Part shown: positions 23,035-34,868 of the stretch, one piece after another | How positions within the stretch are numbered: position 1 is the stretch's first letter | Layout: each line of letters begins with the position of its first letter | Assembly: GCA_021234155.1 (NCBI GenBank) | Contig: JAJEKV010000083.1 | Location: 4,757,250-4,821,249 of the forward strand | Source of the DNA: Isoetes taiwanensis | Taxonomy: Eukaryota; Streptophyta; Lycopodiopsida; Isoetales; Isoetaceae | DNA length: 64,000 bases | Direction of reading: 5' to 3' | Notes under the pieces: model-generated | What the model saw: the letters and a program-made list of their open reading frames with translations, nothing else | The model's database searches: none | Told to the model about the DNA's origin: nothing | Program-made: the position numbers and the translations under genes

Positions 23035-23935
23035 GAATAGAATAGAATAGAATAGTTTTTTTAACGTCCACGGAGACCAATAGGTCATGGGACCCATACA
23101 ATGGGCTAGTACAATCATTACTACTAGGATTAAAAAACCTCTGCCTCGAAAGATTTTCAAGGGAAAAACCTTTGCAGTAATGATGATACTAGACAAGCGG
23201 AGATAATGACTACTGAGGGCTCAGTAATTGCAGACGTTTATCTAGAACCTCAAGTATGTATAATGCCAAGTCATGCACAGATGGTGCTCTGAGAAGTTGT
23301 GGAAGCGTGGAATGGAATGCTAAGGTCAAAAAATGATTTCGGACTATCTCAAAAGCAGGGCAACTCAGAAGAGTATGGCTTTCATCTTCAATAACCTGTA
23401 ACTGGCAACAGGTACATAGTCTCGCTTCTCGCGGCAATTGCGGCCGCTCCCATCTACCTGTCTCAATCCGTAGCCTGTGGGACCCCGTGCGAATTGATGC
23501 AATAGCTACAAGCTTGTTCCTGGACAATGAAGCAAGCAAATAAGCTTGGGGCCCTGGTGCCAAGGTGGGATTTATGTGTGCATGATAATGACCAGTTTTC
23601 ACTTGGGCCAAAGCAACTGCGTCCCATATCTTTTGAGAAAAACGACCATTGAGATATTGTTGCAAAAGCTCAGGATCAGAACTGGCAAGCATCAGGCGGT
23701 GCTCTGGTTGCATAGCCCAATGGGCAAACCATGTAGTGCAATGCTCTTTCCAACGTTGTTTCAAACACTGAGGAGATTCAGCCATGGCAAGTGCAAGAAC
23801 AGGATACCTAACATCATCCATGTGGTGCACCTTGCAGATATAGTGGAGATGGCGCTTCATGGCAGAATGTTGAAGAGGCCAAAAACCTGTCTCTTGTAAA
23901 AGAATAGCATAGGGCACCGTTGTTTTAAAGAAGAG
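23035..23935 (-). mobile_element. LINE with (TATTC)n tail, copy B
   Basis: On the minus strand, ending in (gaata)4 at 23035-23055. The 3' hairpin lies near 23128-23171 and the terminal phrase ttaacgtccacggagaccaa at 23060. Strongly 5' truncated. It lies within the interior of LTR element X, so it entered after X. Confidence 0.88.
23210..23917 (-). CDS. LINE ORF2 C-terminal segment, open over 235 codons
   Basis: This copy keeps an unbroken frame through the ORF2 tail: LLQETGFWPLQHSAMKRHL, GRFSQKIWDAVALAQVKTGH, RTGSHRLRIETGRWERPQL, then the cysteine motif CTCCQLQVIEDESHTLLSCP (a C2HC zinc-finger pattern) and the stop. The reverse transcriptase itself is absent, so it cannot mobilise anything. 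The open frame suggests it is the youngest or least decayed copy here. The listed start is merely the first in-frame ATG after truncation. Confidence 0.8.
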   Translation of the reverse strand: MPYAILLQETGFWPLQHSAMKRHLHYICKVHHMDDVRYPVLALAMAESPQCLKQRWKEHCTTWFAHWAMQPEHRLMLASSDPELLQQYLNGRFSQKIWDAVALAQVKTGHYHAHINPTLAPGPQAYLLASLSRNKLVAIASIRTGSHRLRIETGRWERPQLPREARLCTCCQLQVIEDESHTLLSCPAFEIVRNHFLTLAFHSTLPQLLRAPSVHDLALYILEVLDKRLQLLSPQ

Positions 23936-24497
23936 GTCTTTATGTGCACAACGAAAGTGAATTCCTATAATAGTACAGATGGCTTACTTGTGTTTTCATT
24001 ACAATAAGTTCCTAGAAGCTGAGATCTAAGAGCATCTAGGTAAGCATTGGCACACACCGACATAGAAGGGAATGTCACAATTCCAACACCATCACCTTAT
24101 TTGGAGGATTTATAAGGGATTTCCATGTTTGTCAAGGTTATTAGAAGTGATTCTTAGAACAAATCAATTTGATTAAGGATTGGGTATGTAAAGAATGATG
24201 TGAGACATTTAAACCGTAATAAGTGGGAAGGTTATTTGAGCCATTGTAAATGTATAGTAAGTAAAGTAACTCTTTCATATTGTGAACGTTGAGTCCAATA
24301 GCGATCTACTTGGTGGTAGTAAGCCCTAGTAAATAGTTATTGCAGTTCTGAATAGATACGTGATTGGAACCTGGGTATATATTATCACCCCTAAGCTATG
24401 GTAGAAGGAATCTTATAATGATGAGAAGTGTCCAAGTAATTGTATGTTGTCTTGCCAGGTCGATTTGATAGGCACCTTGAAATGATGATGGCTGCGG
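23936..24497. other. Interior of LTR element X, no coding recognised
   Basis: Degenerate sequence between LINE copy B and element Y. I see no gag, protease or integrase motifs. Confidence 0.45.
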
Positions 24498-24502
24498 ATA
24501 AT

Positions 24503-26392
24503 TGTTGACCCTCAACCTGGCTTCAAAGGTCAACCACAATAAGCCAACTTGAGTATAGACTCAAATTGGGGTTAGGACCTCCAGATCACTTAAGGTGATC
24601 AGTCTATGGAAGATAAATATATTGAAAGAACCAAAAACTCAAAGTTTTCTTACCCTTCCCATTTCTAGAAAATGGAACCTCGACTCAAATTGATGTAGCA
24701 GTAAAAAATGAATGGAATCTTTGAGTCAGATGATTTAAACTGGCACAAAAAAGTTGTAGGAAGACAAAGGTGAAGCCCCTGACCAAGTCAGATCATTATC
24801 CTGAGAGATTCAAGCTTAAAGTGGAGTCAAAATTTGGTCAATGGCAGTCAAACTGTAAAACAATGATCAGGAAAATGGAACTAGAGTTCCTGATCACTTT
24901 TTTGGGAATTTCCAAATCCAATATATCACAAGGCTACTCTGGAGTGTGGACATGAAAGCAGATTTTCATTTGGATGCTCATAAGTATTTTTTGCCCTAAG
25001 ATTTTGCAAAATACAGTCAAGAACAGTCAAAACAGAATGCAATTTTTTCTAACTCGAGTTGTAGATGGAATTTTTTGGTTTTTTCATAGCATATAGGTCT
25101 CAGATGTTTCAGGGATTGATGGCAACTGGGCCAAGAACAATTAAGAACATAGAGGAATTTTCTGCAGTATTTTTTGGAAGGCAAAACTGTCAAGAATCAT
25201 ATCAGAGAGAATTTGTTCAACTTGGCATCAAATTTTCATTGATATGGAGGTAAATCAATCATAATAATAATGGATAATAGTATTTCAGTACTTCAAATGC
25301 AAGAAATTATCAACTTCAGATCATCGAATAATTTCAAGAGATAATTTCAACCAAATCTCTTTGGATTTGATCGGGGAGTACTCAGAATCTTCACAAGTCC
25401 TTCAAGCAATGATCACTGTAAGGTTTGAGCTCTTCTGGGCCTTCAAGAAAGTGCTCCTGTCGAATCTCCTGTATATAGTTTAGTTTTTAATGATTCCTCA
25501 TTCTTAGCCTTAGTTTATGGGTTCATTCAATTCTTAAAGGGCGGGAAGATAAGAATAGGTAGGTTGCAAGGTCTATGGAATCAAATCCGGCATGATTCGA
25601 GCCAGAAACTCGGATTTAGGGTTCTCGAGCGTATTTTTCGTGAAATGGCGCGATACGCTTCCGTATTTTTAGAGGTATATTTTTAGAATATGCCGTATTT
25701 TGGCATTTTTGGATTTTTCGAGCATGGTTCTAAAGGTCTCTATTGAAAAAGGCAAGGAATACTTGGAAATTTTGGAGACCATGGAACTTTTGCACACTTG
25801 AGATGGAATCATAGAATATTCTAGGGCATTTTTAGGTCTTGAGTAAGGACATGCCATGAGGTGCAATGGTAGGAGAAGGAAAATGAATGATGGTCACAAA
25901 GATGAGGAAATATAGCATGAGAAAAGCTAAAACAATAAGGTCCCATAAGGGTGTGCAAAGAAAAGGAAAATATGGCTAGAGATGAGCAAACTTGGCAAAT
26001 ATGGTAAAGAAGTGGCACAATGGTTAAATAAAAACAAATGGGAATGAGATATGGACACAGAGGTGGGAAAAGAGGGATAGAATCAGGATTTGGTACCATA
26101 TATACAGGAGTCTTCCAAACTTTTTCCTTCCAAACTTCAAAAAGATGCCTTCCAAACTTCATAACCCAGATTCTTCTAGAGTATATTCTTGACTAAGCAT
26201 TTGACCCCAAATAAAATACCTCTTGTGAACTTTCAACTTGAGCTCTTGTTGACCTGAAGAATGAACATCCTTTGACCTCCATGTCAATGTTGAATACCAA
26301 GATCTTCCAAACTTTGACCTAGTCCTTCAAGATGAGTTGATCTAGTTTGAATGCATAGATCACAATTAGTATGTTGCCCTTTGGGGGCAACA
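24503..26392. mobile_element. LTR element Y, left LTR
   Basis: Begins TGTTGACCC and ends GGGGGCAACA, giving TGTTG/CAACA inverted termini. The 5 bases before it (ataat, 24498-24502) equal the 5 bases after the right LTR (48814-48818). About 1.2 kb of it (25185-26392) is nearly identical to 47611-48813. Element Y is probably oriented on the minus strand: read that way, ttttggcgaga stands before TGTTGCCCCC as a purine-tract-like sequence. Open frames in it are repeat copies, not genes. Confidence 0.78.
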
Positions 26393-27219
26393 TCTCGCCA
26401 AAACAACAAAAAGGCTGGTCCCCTCAGCCATGTGATGTCAAAAATGAATAACTAGAAGGGTCTTCAACCTTGTACCAAGGTGTCTAAGTAGGAACATGAT
26501 AGAATGAGAGTGTGAAGTGCAAATGTTGATGAAATGAGTGTGAATGTGGTGATGGAATGATGTGAATGGAGTATGGTGAGTGAGAAAAGGCAGAAGTGAG
26601 TGTGAACATGACAGGGTGGTGATGGAATGATGTGAATGGAATATGGTGAGTGAGAAAAGGCAAAAGTGAGTGTGAATATGGCAGGGTGGTGATGGAATGG
26701 AGATGAAGTGAGTGTGCAAGTATATGAGATTTCGCCAAAACAAGAAAATGCATGTCTCCTTCTTGACCTTCAAAAGTTGCAACTCTGCTATGGTGGTAAA
26801 GATGAATTGCAGAGTGCTTTTCTTCTTTTTGGGAATGAAAACAAGAATAAGAAGTTTTAAATGGAAGGTAGGGCTACTTATGACAGATGAAAAGTATGGA
26901 GGGAGAGTGCACCTGTCATGGAAACACACAAACCAATTAGTCTCAAATGCCATAATCCCTGTAGTAATCTTCAAAAATTCTCAGAAAAGTATTAGCACTC
27001 ATACTGGAATCAAAAGTAGGCAATGGAGTAGGCACATTCAATTCAAACTAGTAAGGCAAACTTTGGAGTAATCCAGCTGAAAAACTTGGGGGCAGAGATC
27101 TATCTCTGCATGGTTCTGAGGTTTCCTGGTCTTCCATTGGTTCTTACTCTGCTGGAAATTTCTGTTTTGGAGCCATGAATTCTCAAGATCCAGGTAGGAT
27201 CTCGGTAGGACCTCCAAAA
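26393..27219. mobile_element. LTR element Y, short internal region
   Basis: Only about 830 bp separates the two LTRs and it holds no gag or pol, so Y is a non-autonomous LTR element. About 26505-26705 is a minisatellite with a unit near 70 bp (tggtgatggaatgatgtgaa). The 178-codon minus frame is an artefact of this histidine/serine-rich repeat. Confidence 0.7.
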
Positions 27220-27373
27220 TGTTGACCCTCAACCTGGCTTCAAAGGTCAACCACAATAAGCCAACTTTAGTATAGACTCAAATTGGGGTTAGGACCTCCA
27301 GATCACTTAAGGTGATCAGTCTATGGAAGATAAATATATTGAAAGAACCAAAAACTCAAAATTTTCTTACCCT
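27220..27373. mobile_element. LTR element Y, first piece of the right LTR
   Basis: Matches 24503-24656 almost base for base, starting at TGTTGACCC. The match stops at 27373. The rest of this LTR resumes at about 45465, after an inserted segment of about 18 kb and loss of roughly 430 bp. Confidence 0.8.
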
Positions 27374-27489
27374 TCAACCATCATTCAATTAAATTGAGAT
27401 TATGTCTTAATTTTGGGACAAATTTCATATTGCATGTTTTTAGTAGCATATTCAAAATTATGAAAACGTAATATCATGTTATTTACAAA

Positions 27490-27698
27490 ATGCAATGGTT
27501 CTCTTCTTATATAGAAGAGAACCATCATTCTAGGGAAAGGGATGCCAATTTTGGCGCTAGCTCTGCTTTTGGATCCAAGCTTTCTTTGGCACAAGCCTGC
27601 TATAGCGCAGGCTTTCTTTGGCCTTTTCTCCCATAAAAGCCTTGTGTCTTCCTGCATTCCTCATCGGCGTTTCCCCTGAGCTGAATCTTGTTGTTGTC
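27490..27698. repeat. 210-bp repeat, first copy
   Basis: Nearly identical to 34818-35027. Begins with a small perfect hairpin (atggttctcttct / agaagagaaccat) and contains gctataGCGCaggctttc. Confidence 0.92.
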
Positions 27699-28564
27699 TC
27701 TGGCTTTGGCTCCTCAGCTTCCTTCCATGCCTCTTCTCCTATCTCCTTATGCTTTGTATGATTTGATGTCTGATATAGCTCCGGGCTAGTTTAATCTCAG
27801 TGATGCTCTCTTGGCTATCTGTTTTCTTTTTTGCTATTGGCTTTGCCCGTTGATTTTCAGTCTAAGTTTCCTCGATTGGTTTTGGGCGTATGTCTTCTCT
27901 TGTCATTGTTGTTATGTTTTATGATTGTTTTGACTTTAGATTGCTTCGTTTTTTTTTCATTTAGGCTTGAATTTGTGAGTGCTTTATTTTTTGCTGTTTC
28001 CTTCGTCCTACCGGATCTGAGCCAGCACCTACCGTAGATTTATTTTTCTTCCAGTTCTTTGGGTGTTTGAGAATGATTATGCTATGATTAACCCAATTTT
28101 GCTCCAGGTTCTTTGGCTTGGTAATCATCTATGCTTTTCTGCAGAGCTTTATGACAGATAGGGGCCCCTGCAGATTTCTTCTGCTCGATTGTTCCTTCTC
28201 TGTTTCTCAAGGTTTATTGTGATGGATCTTTTTGCATTCTATCTAAGAGGTTTCCGGATCTATACAGGTCTGGACACGCCATTCTTGGAGTCCGGAGGAT
28301 TCGATTTTGCACTGAAACCACTCGCTCTTGGTATTGTGAACAACCTATCCATCGCTTTTTGATTTTCAAACGATTGGTCCAGGTTCTTCGAATCGTTCAA
28401 ATATTCATCAAGGTATTCGAAAACCCCATCAATTCCCTTGTAAACAAGCCTGATTAGGGTCCTTTTTCGGTGGCTATGGTGGCCGCCGTTTTGTTTCATG
28501 TTTTATTGAAGGGATACCGGGTGCTGGTATCTCCGGACCCAATTAGATAAATTATTTGTTTGTT

Positions 28565-29060
28565 TTTTAATTGGCTCTTTGCTTTGTGACTAACACATGT
28601 GGTTTGTAACTGTGATTGTTGGTTCGATTCTTCCCAATGGCCGTATAGCCATATAATTTTTCCCATCAATCCCTTGTTTTTTCGAGGTCATGTATGGGTC
28701 AGGTTGGGATGTGTGCCCCCGTTTATTAAATTTGTTGCAACGTCAATTTTCTTGTTTGATGGTTCTCCTTAGCTATATTTTTTTGCCCATCAATCCCTTG
28801 TTTTTTTCGATGTCATGTATGGGTCCGGTTGGGATGTGTGCCCTCGTTTATTAAAATTCGTTGCGATGTCAATTTTCTTGTTTGATGGTCCTCCTTTGTT
28901 CAGTGGTCGTTGATGTGCATGAGCTTGGAGTCTAGGGTCGGTCTTGAGTCTTGTATTATTAATTCCTTGGATGTTGGGTGTTTGCGTGGGCTTTGGCTTT
29001 GTGGCTAGCACGTGTGGTTTATAACTTTTGATTGTTGGTTCGACTCCCTCCAATGGCCGT
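28565..29060 (+). repeat. tRNA-like SINE heads, two copies
   Basis: At 28573-28645 and 28983-29050 a box A-like stretch (tggctttgtggctagcac) is followed about 35 bases later by a box B match (GGTTCGATTC / GGTTCGACTCC), the spacing of an internal RNA polymerase III promoter. Shared downstream sequence (ccatcaatcccttgtttttt) supports a repeated unit. No ends were found. Confidence 0.42.
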
Positions 29061-31388
29061 ATAGCTATATATTTTTTTCCCATCAATCCCTTGTTTTTTC
29101 GAGGTCGTGTATGGATCGGGTTGGGATGTGTGCCCCATTTTATTAAATTCGTTGCGATGTCAATTTTCTTGTTTGATGGTTCGTCTTTGTTCAGTTGTCC
29201 TTGATGTGCATGAGCTTGGAGTCTAGGGTCAGTGTGGAGTCTTGCACTATCAATTCCTTGGATGTCGGGTGCTTGTGTGGGTCGTGTTAAGATACATTGC
29301 TTAGGCTTCGTTGTTAAAGGTAGGTATTTTATAGCGTAGTGCTTTTTGGTTGCTCTTCTTGTTTTATGTTCGTAGGATTGGTTTGTTGGCCTAGGGTCTT
29401 ACTCCATCGATCCCTTGTTTTGCTGGATCTTCATAGGCCGTTTCTGATGTGTGTCCCTCCTATTCTTGTTATTTAAACATGTCATCTTGTTTTTGGAAAG
29501 AAGTTCTTGTTTTCGGTTTGTCCTTTTATTTAATCTAAAGTTCGATTCTAAGGTTTTGGGTCTAGGGTCCAGTCAATTGTGCTCCCTTTTTTCTAACATT
29601 AAACCTTTTTGTTATTCACATTATAATAAGGGATCCTTGTGCATCATATTATTAAACATTAATAACCAAGGTCCTGGTGCATATTGTTAGACATTAATAA
29701 CAAAAGGTCCTCGTGCATAGGTTGGTTGTGCCCATTGTGCCCTTTTCTTTTGGTTATAAACATTAAATCTTTTTTGTTATAAACATTGTATTAAGGGGTC
29801 TTTGTGCATAATATTATTAAATATAAATAACTAGAGGTCCTCGTGCATATTATTAAACATTACTAACTCAAAGGTCTTGGTGCATACGTTGCTTGTGCCT
29901 GGGTCCATTGTGCCCTATCCCCCCCAGAACTTTTTCTTGTTTGTGGTGTCTTTTCTGTTGGTTGCCTTGGATGTGCTTGAGCTTGGAGTCTAGAGTCGGT
30001 CCTTGTTTTGCTCTGTTGCTTCCTTGGTTGTTTGGTTCTTGCATGGGTCGTGTTAGGTTCGCTGCATAGGATTTTTTGGATGGTTTCTGGTTTTTTGCTC
30101 GTTTGGTCGGTGTGCTGCTTGGATATATGATGCATTGTCGTCTAGGAGGTTTCCTTCATTGGGTTTCGTCCTCTAGGTCGATCTTTAGCTTGTTAGGTAG
30201 TTCTCATATTGTTGTTCTCCCTTTAATGATCTGCGCTTTCTTTGTTCATTCTTTCAGCTTTTTGGGTTAGTCGATTTATGGTGTCCATCCTCATTGTCTC
30301 TATGTTGCGGTATCTAGATTAACCATCCGTGTCAAATCCTTATTTGGCTTTCTTACTTGCGTGTATTTGTAAATATATAAATTATGAGTCATTGCTCATT
30401 TTTGCGAAGTCGTCTGGTTCTTTTTTTGGGTCAGTTTGCATTTAGCTTTGTATAATTGTCATGGTTGTATGCTTCCTTGGATGGCCTATCTATCTTCTTG
30501 TTGCCCATTTATTTCTTGTTTACTTTCATTTAAAATTGACTAGTCCTTCTAGTTTTGGGTGGTGATTGGCATGTTTGATTTAATATGTTCGTCCTAGTGA
30601 TAATTTCTCCCTTTGATGATCTATTTTATGTTCTTGAGTCCTAGCTCTTGCAGTCCGGGTTGTGCTTGAGTTGCTTCCATACGTCGTTACATTGCTCTGC
30701 TTGTCCGAGTTGTCCCGAGTATCTGATTGCTCTTAGCCTTCTTATCTCATGATTTCTCAGCGGTAGTTTGTTCACTTGCACATGCATAATTTGTTCCTCT
30801 CAGTCGGGCCTTTCCCGTGGTCTTTTCAGTTGTAGTTTGTTCGATTGCCCAATTTATTTCTCTCGCCTTTCCATTTCGAAGTGGTTTTCTTTCTCCATCC
30901 ATTTCATTTGCTTTGCTTTCCTTTTTTGCTCTAAGATTCTTGAGCTTTGTTTCTAGGTGTATGTATAGGTTGGTAAGTGCATGTTGGTTTCTCATATGTT
31001 CTCAATTGTTCTTTTGGATGCCCTTATGAGGGCCCATACTCTCTCTTTATCATTGATTCTTAGTTTCTCATGAATGCCTTCAAGGGCTTTATTTGCATTT
31101 GTGGCCTTAGCTCTTTTGTCCCAATTTGCTCTGTTCCTCCATTACTAATCTCTTACTCCATCCATTTCATTATAATCTCCCATTCCTCTCTTTTTCATCT
31201 TGCATTTTTGTCCCTTTCCTCTTTAGTTAATAATTTTATCTCTTGAAACGTCTTTGCCCTCGTCAACCAAATTTGCAAGTTGGTCACCGAGTTGTTCTCT
31301 GAACTCTGCTTCTTTCGACGATGTTATCTATCACCCTTTAAGTTCCTGGGATTCTTTGTTCCGGTCTCCATCTTTCTCTTATCATGAT

Positions 31389-31984
31389 CCCGGGGGATTC
31401 ACCTCTATTATAGGTATATATGCCATGTGCGTTCCTTAGGTTGTCGAAAAACCCATTGTATACGACAGTTCCATATGAAAAACCCTTTGTATACGACTAT
31501 ATTATTTGTAAAAGAATGCAGCCCATATCATATAATTACTTGCCCAAAACACTTTTACTTGACAACCCTTTCCATACATATGCGACATCTCTATTACTTT
31601 ATGTATTATCTATTACTTATTATATTATCATTGTATTAATACTTATTATGTAAGTATTAATACATAAGTAATTTTATAAGTGATATTTTATAAGTTAACG
31701 AAAGGAAACTTAAAACATACAGCCTCGGCATTCATACAATATAGACCTTGATCTAAGACTCGATGATGGAATCCCCAACAGTAGAAGCTCACCAAAAATG
31801 ACGGACCCTTACAGTATGAATACGAATCGAACATTGGCGCCACCACACTCCCTCTGGTATCTATACGGCATTCAAACTATAAAAACCTTATATTTTTCTT
31901 ATGTATACGGTACCGAGAGAATAAAAAAACCCATTTGGTGCACTCACATGTTTCATACCCCATAATCTAGGCGAACCCCCCGGG
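31389..31984. mobile_element. MITE with CCCGGGGG inverted ends
   Basis: 596 bp. The left end CCCGGGGGATTCACCT is mirrored by the right end (reverse complement CCCGGGGGGTTCGCCT), and the similarity runs about 26 bp. Both ends are flanked by atcatgat (31381-31388, 31985-31992), which could be an 8-bp target duplication. That octamer is its own reverse complement, so it could equally be part of the inverted ends. No coding content. Inside, AT-rich palindromes cluster near 31610-31690. Confidence 0.68.
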
Positions 31985-32654
31985 ATCATGATGGGTTCTT
32001 TGGTCCAGTCCTCTAGATTGTTCTTGAGTCTCAAGGTCCCTATCGTTGTTTCTACGTTTGAAAATTCGCTTGGATCTATTATGCATGTGGGTATACATTC
32101 ATGAATTTTAGTCCTTGATATTTATTGTTGTTGCTCTATTTATTCTTTTACTCCATATGTGTTCTCATATATTCTTAGTGGTTCTCATGGATGCCCTTAT
32201 GAGGGCCTATACTCGCTCTTGTCATAGATTCTTAGTGTCTCATTAGTGCCTTTGAGGGCCTTTGGTTATTTCCATTTTGTATCCTTGGCCACTTTGTCTC
32301 GTTTTGCTTTGTTTCTCTATGCTCGTTCCCTTTTTTCTATCCATTTCATTCTAGTCTCCTGTTTGTCTTTTTCACCCTATGTTTATTCCCTCTCTCTCAT
32401 CTTTGCCCTGCTATTGTCTTGATTTCCTCCTTTGTCTGCCCCTTCATTTGACGTAGTTCTTCTTGCCTTTTTGGTCCAATCGTCATGCCTTTTCTGTATT
32501 GACCCCTTACGAACTAGAAGAGTTGTTTGATGTTCCCTTTTTCCCCCGACATTCTCCGTTTTGGCCTGCATTTTAAATTTCAAAACGTGGTTGCATCATC
32601 GCACATTCGGGCATGTTGTAGTGGAGCCTGTGCTATGCTGTCTTGCTTTCTTAT

Positions 32655-34752
32655 ATGGTCTTTGTTCTTGTTTGAGGTTGCACTCAGTTTTCTTCATCCG
32701 TTTCTCATCTTGGCATTGACCCCGTCCTCGATGACTCTGTGGCATCATCTACTAGTGTTCTCAATTGCAGAATTGTTTTGTCACCGTATGAAACTTTTGT
32801 ATTCTTGTATCTCGCGGTCCCTATATTGTCTTGTTCCTGTGGGTTATGTTGTTTATACTTTTGATAGTTTGCTTGGACTAGTTATGCATGTAGGGTTATA
32901 TGTTTAGGTTTTTTGTCCTTGTTTATCGTAGTGTTTTTTCATTATAGTATTCACTCTAGTTTGCTGCTAATACGTTGATTCTTCAATTTTGGTTCCACGT
33001 GCTCTTTTTAGCTTATTAACTATGTCCGGTCTTCATGTCTTCTCTTTTTATACATTCCATGGTGCATGGTTTTGATCTTTCTTATTTATTATTATGGGGT
33101 TTGCATTGTCTTCATGGAAGTTCGCTTGAGTCCAATCTGCATGAATGATATAGGTTAGATATTTATGTTCTTACTTCCATAGCATCTTGTCCTTAGGTAT
33201 TCTCTATAGTTTGTTGGTACGTTGGTTCTACAGTTTTGATTTCATGTGCTTTGGTGGTGGCCATAGTTGTTTGTGTTCGATTTTTATGCCTTCTTTGCCT
33301 TATGCAGTCCAGTTGTCTCAGGGTTTGTTGGGCCCCTTCCCCTCTTTTTGCATTGGCTTCTCGCCTCATCTCATGACAATTACATTTTTCCTGGCAGTGC
33401 GCCTTACAGTCTCTCGTGGTCTCAATCTATGGTATTTGTTCTTATTTCAGGTTGCACTCAGTTTTCTTCATCCATTCCTTTTCTTGGCATTGATCCCATC
33501 CTCGCTGACTCTGTGGCATCGTCTACTGGTGTTCTCAATTGCATAATTGTTTTGTCACCTTATGAAACCTTTTTTGTTCTTGTGTCTCGGGGTCCCCATC
33601 GTCTTGTTCCCGTATGTTATGTTGCTTCTATTTTTGCAAGTTTGTTTGAACTGGTTATGCATGTAGCGTATATGTTTAGGTTTTAGACCTTGTTTGTTGT
33701 AGTGTTTTGTCATTATCGTATTCACTGTAGTTCACTGCTGGTACGTTGATTCTTGAATTTTAGTTCCAGGTGCTCTTTGTTAGCTTGTTGACTATGTCCG
33801 GTCTTGATGCCTTCTCTTTTTATGCATTCCATGGTGCGTAGTTTTGGTCTTTCTTATTATGGGGTTTGCATTGTCTTCATGAAAGTTCGCTTGAGTCTGT
33901 TCTGCATGAATAATATAAGTTAGGTATGTTTGTTCTTACTTCCATAGCGTCTTGACGTTAGGTACTCTGTAGTTTGTTGGTACATTGGTTCTACAATTTG
34001 ATTTCATGTGCTTTGGTGGTGGCCATAGATCTTGTTTGTGTTCGATTTTCATGCCTTCTTTGCCTTATGCAGTCTAGTTGTCTCAGGGTTTCTTGAGCCC
34101 CTTCCCCTCTATTCGCAGTGGCATCCCACCTCATCTCATGATCGTTACACTTTCCTAGCAGTGTGCCATTAGAGGAAATTTGAGATCTCATTTCATCCCC
34201 ATAAGAATCCTCCAATGGAATGGCTACCCTCTATTAACTGCAATTAATGCAGCACCAACAACTTCATTGCTGTTGTTTTTTCCTCATAACTTTTGATCCA
34301 CTTGTCAAAATGTTGCGGCGTTTGTTGCATTAGATGCGAAATGAAAAGATCTTTCCAATGATATGTGGTTATGATGTATTTCAATATGGTCATATGCGTT
34401 AACCTTAAAAAAATATGATTTTTTGCTTATTTCTTATATATTTATATTGTAAAAGATGTATGAATGGATTATCACTAGATAGATCTTGTGAAGACGAACC
34501 CATTGCTACAAAAAGTTTTTGAATCGGAGTTTTGGATCAAAAGTTATAATGAAAAAATGATTCTACAGAAGTTAGTTGCAGCTGCATTAATTACAGGCTG
34601 CCACATAATACTGGAATGAGATATACTGGAGCTCTTCTCTTATTGGACAGTTTAAAAAGCTGACATGGCATTTTAAGCATCCCTTAATGGGACAAAATGT
34701 GATCTCATTTTTCCTCTAATGCTTACAATCTCTTGTGGTCTCAATCTATGTT
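32655..34752. repeat. Tandem duplication, unit about 775 bp
   Basis: 32655-33430 and 33431-34166 plus 34722-34740 are diverged tandem copies (for example gcactcagttttcttcatcc at about 32681 and 33455). The second copy is interrupted by the MITE at 34167-34721. Confidence 0.82.
34167..34721. mobile_element. MITE with CATTAGAGG inverted ends
   Basis: 555 bp, starting CATTAGAGGAAA and ending in its complement TTTCCTCTAATG. A second inverted pair lies inside (around 34237 and 34585). The neighbouring tandem copy provides the empty site at about 33398 (gtgcgccttacag). The target duplication is at most one or two bases, or lost. Confidence 0.7.
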
Positions 34753-34805
34753 GGGGTTTGAGGGAGGTTCCTCTTTGTGTCGGATGTTGATATTTGTGCA
34801 TAGGA

Positions 34806-34868
34806 CCTTTCCCTAGAATGCAATGGTTCTCTTCTTATATAGAAGAGAACCATCATTCTAGGGAAAGG
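34806..34868. repeat. 63-bp near-perfect palindrome
   Basis: Arms CCTTTCCCTAGAATG...ATGGTTCTCTTCT pair with their complements around a tatat loop; only an unpaired ca breaks the stem. The outer left arm is part of a 39-bp direct repeat (34779-34817 and 35759-35797). Confidence 0.85.

Noticed and set aside
26438-26974. 178-codon minus-strand open frame
   Set aside because: It runs over a minisatellite and is rich in H, S, T and F from the repeat; no domain.
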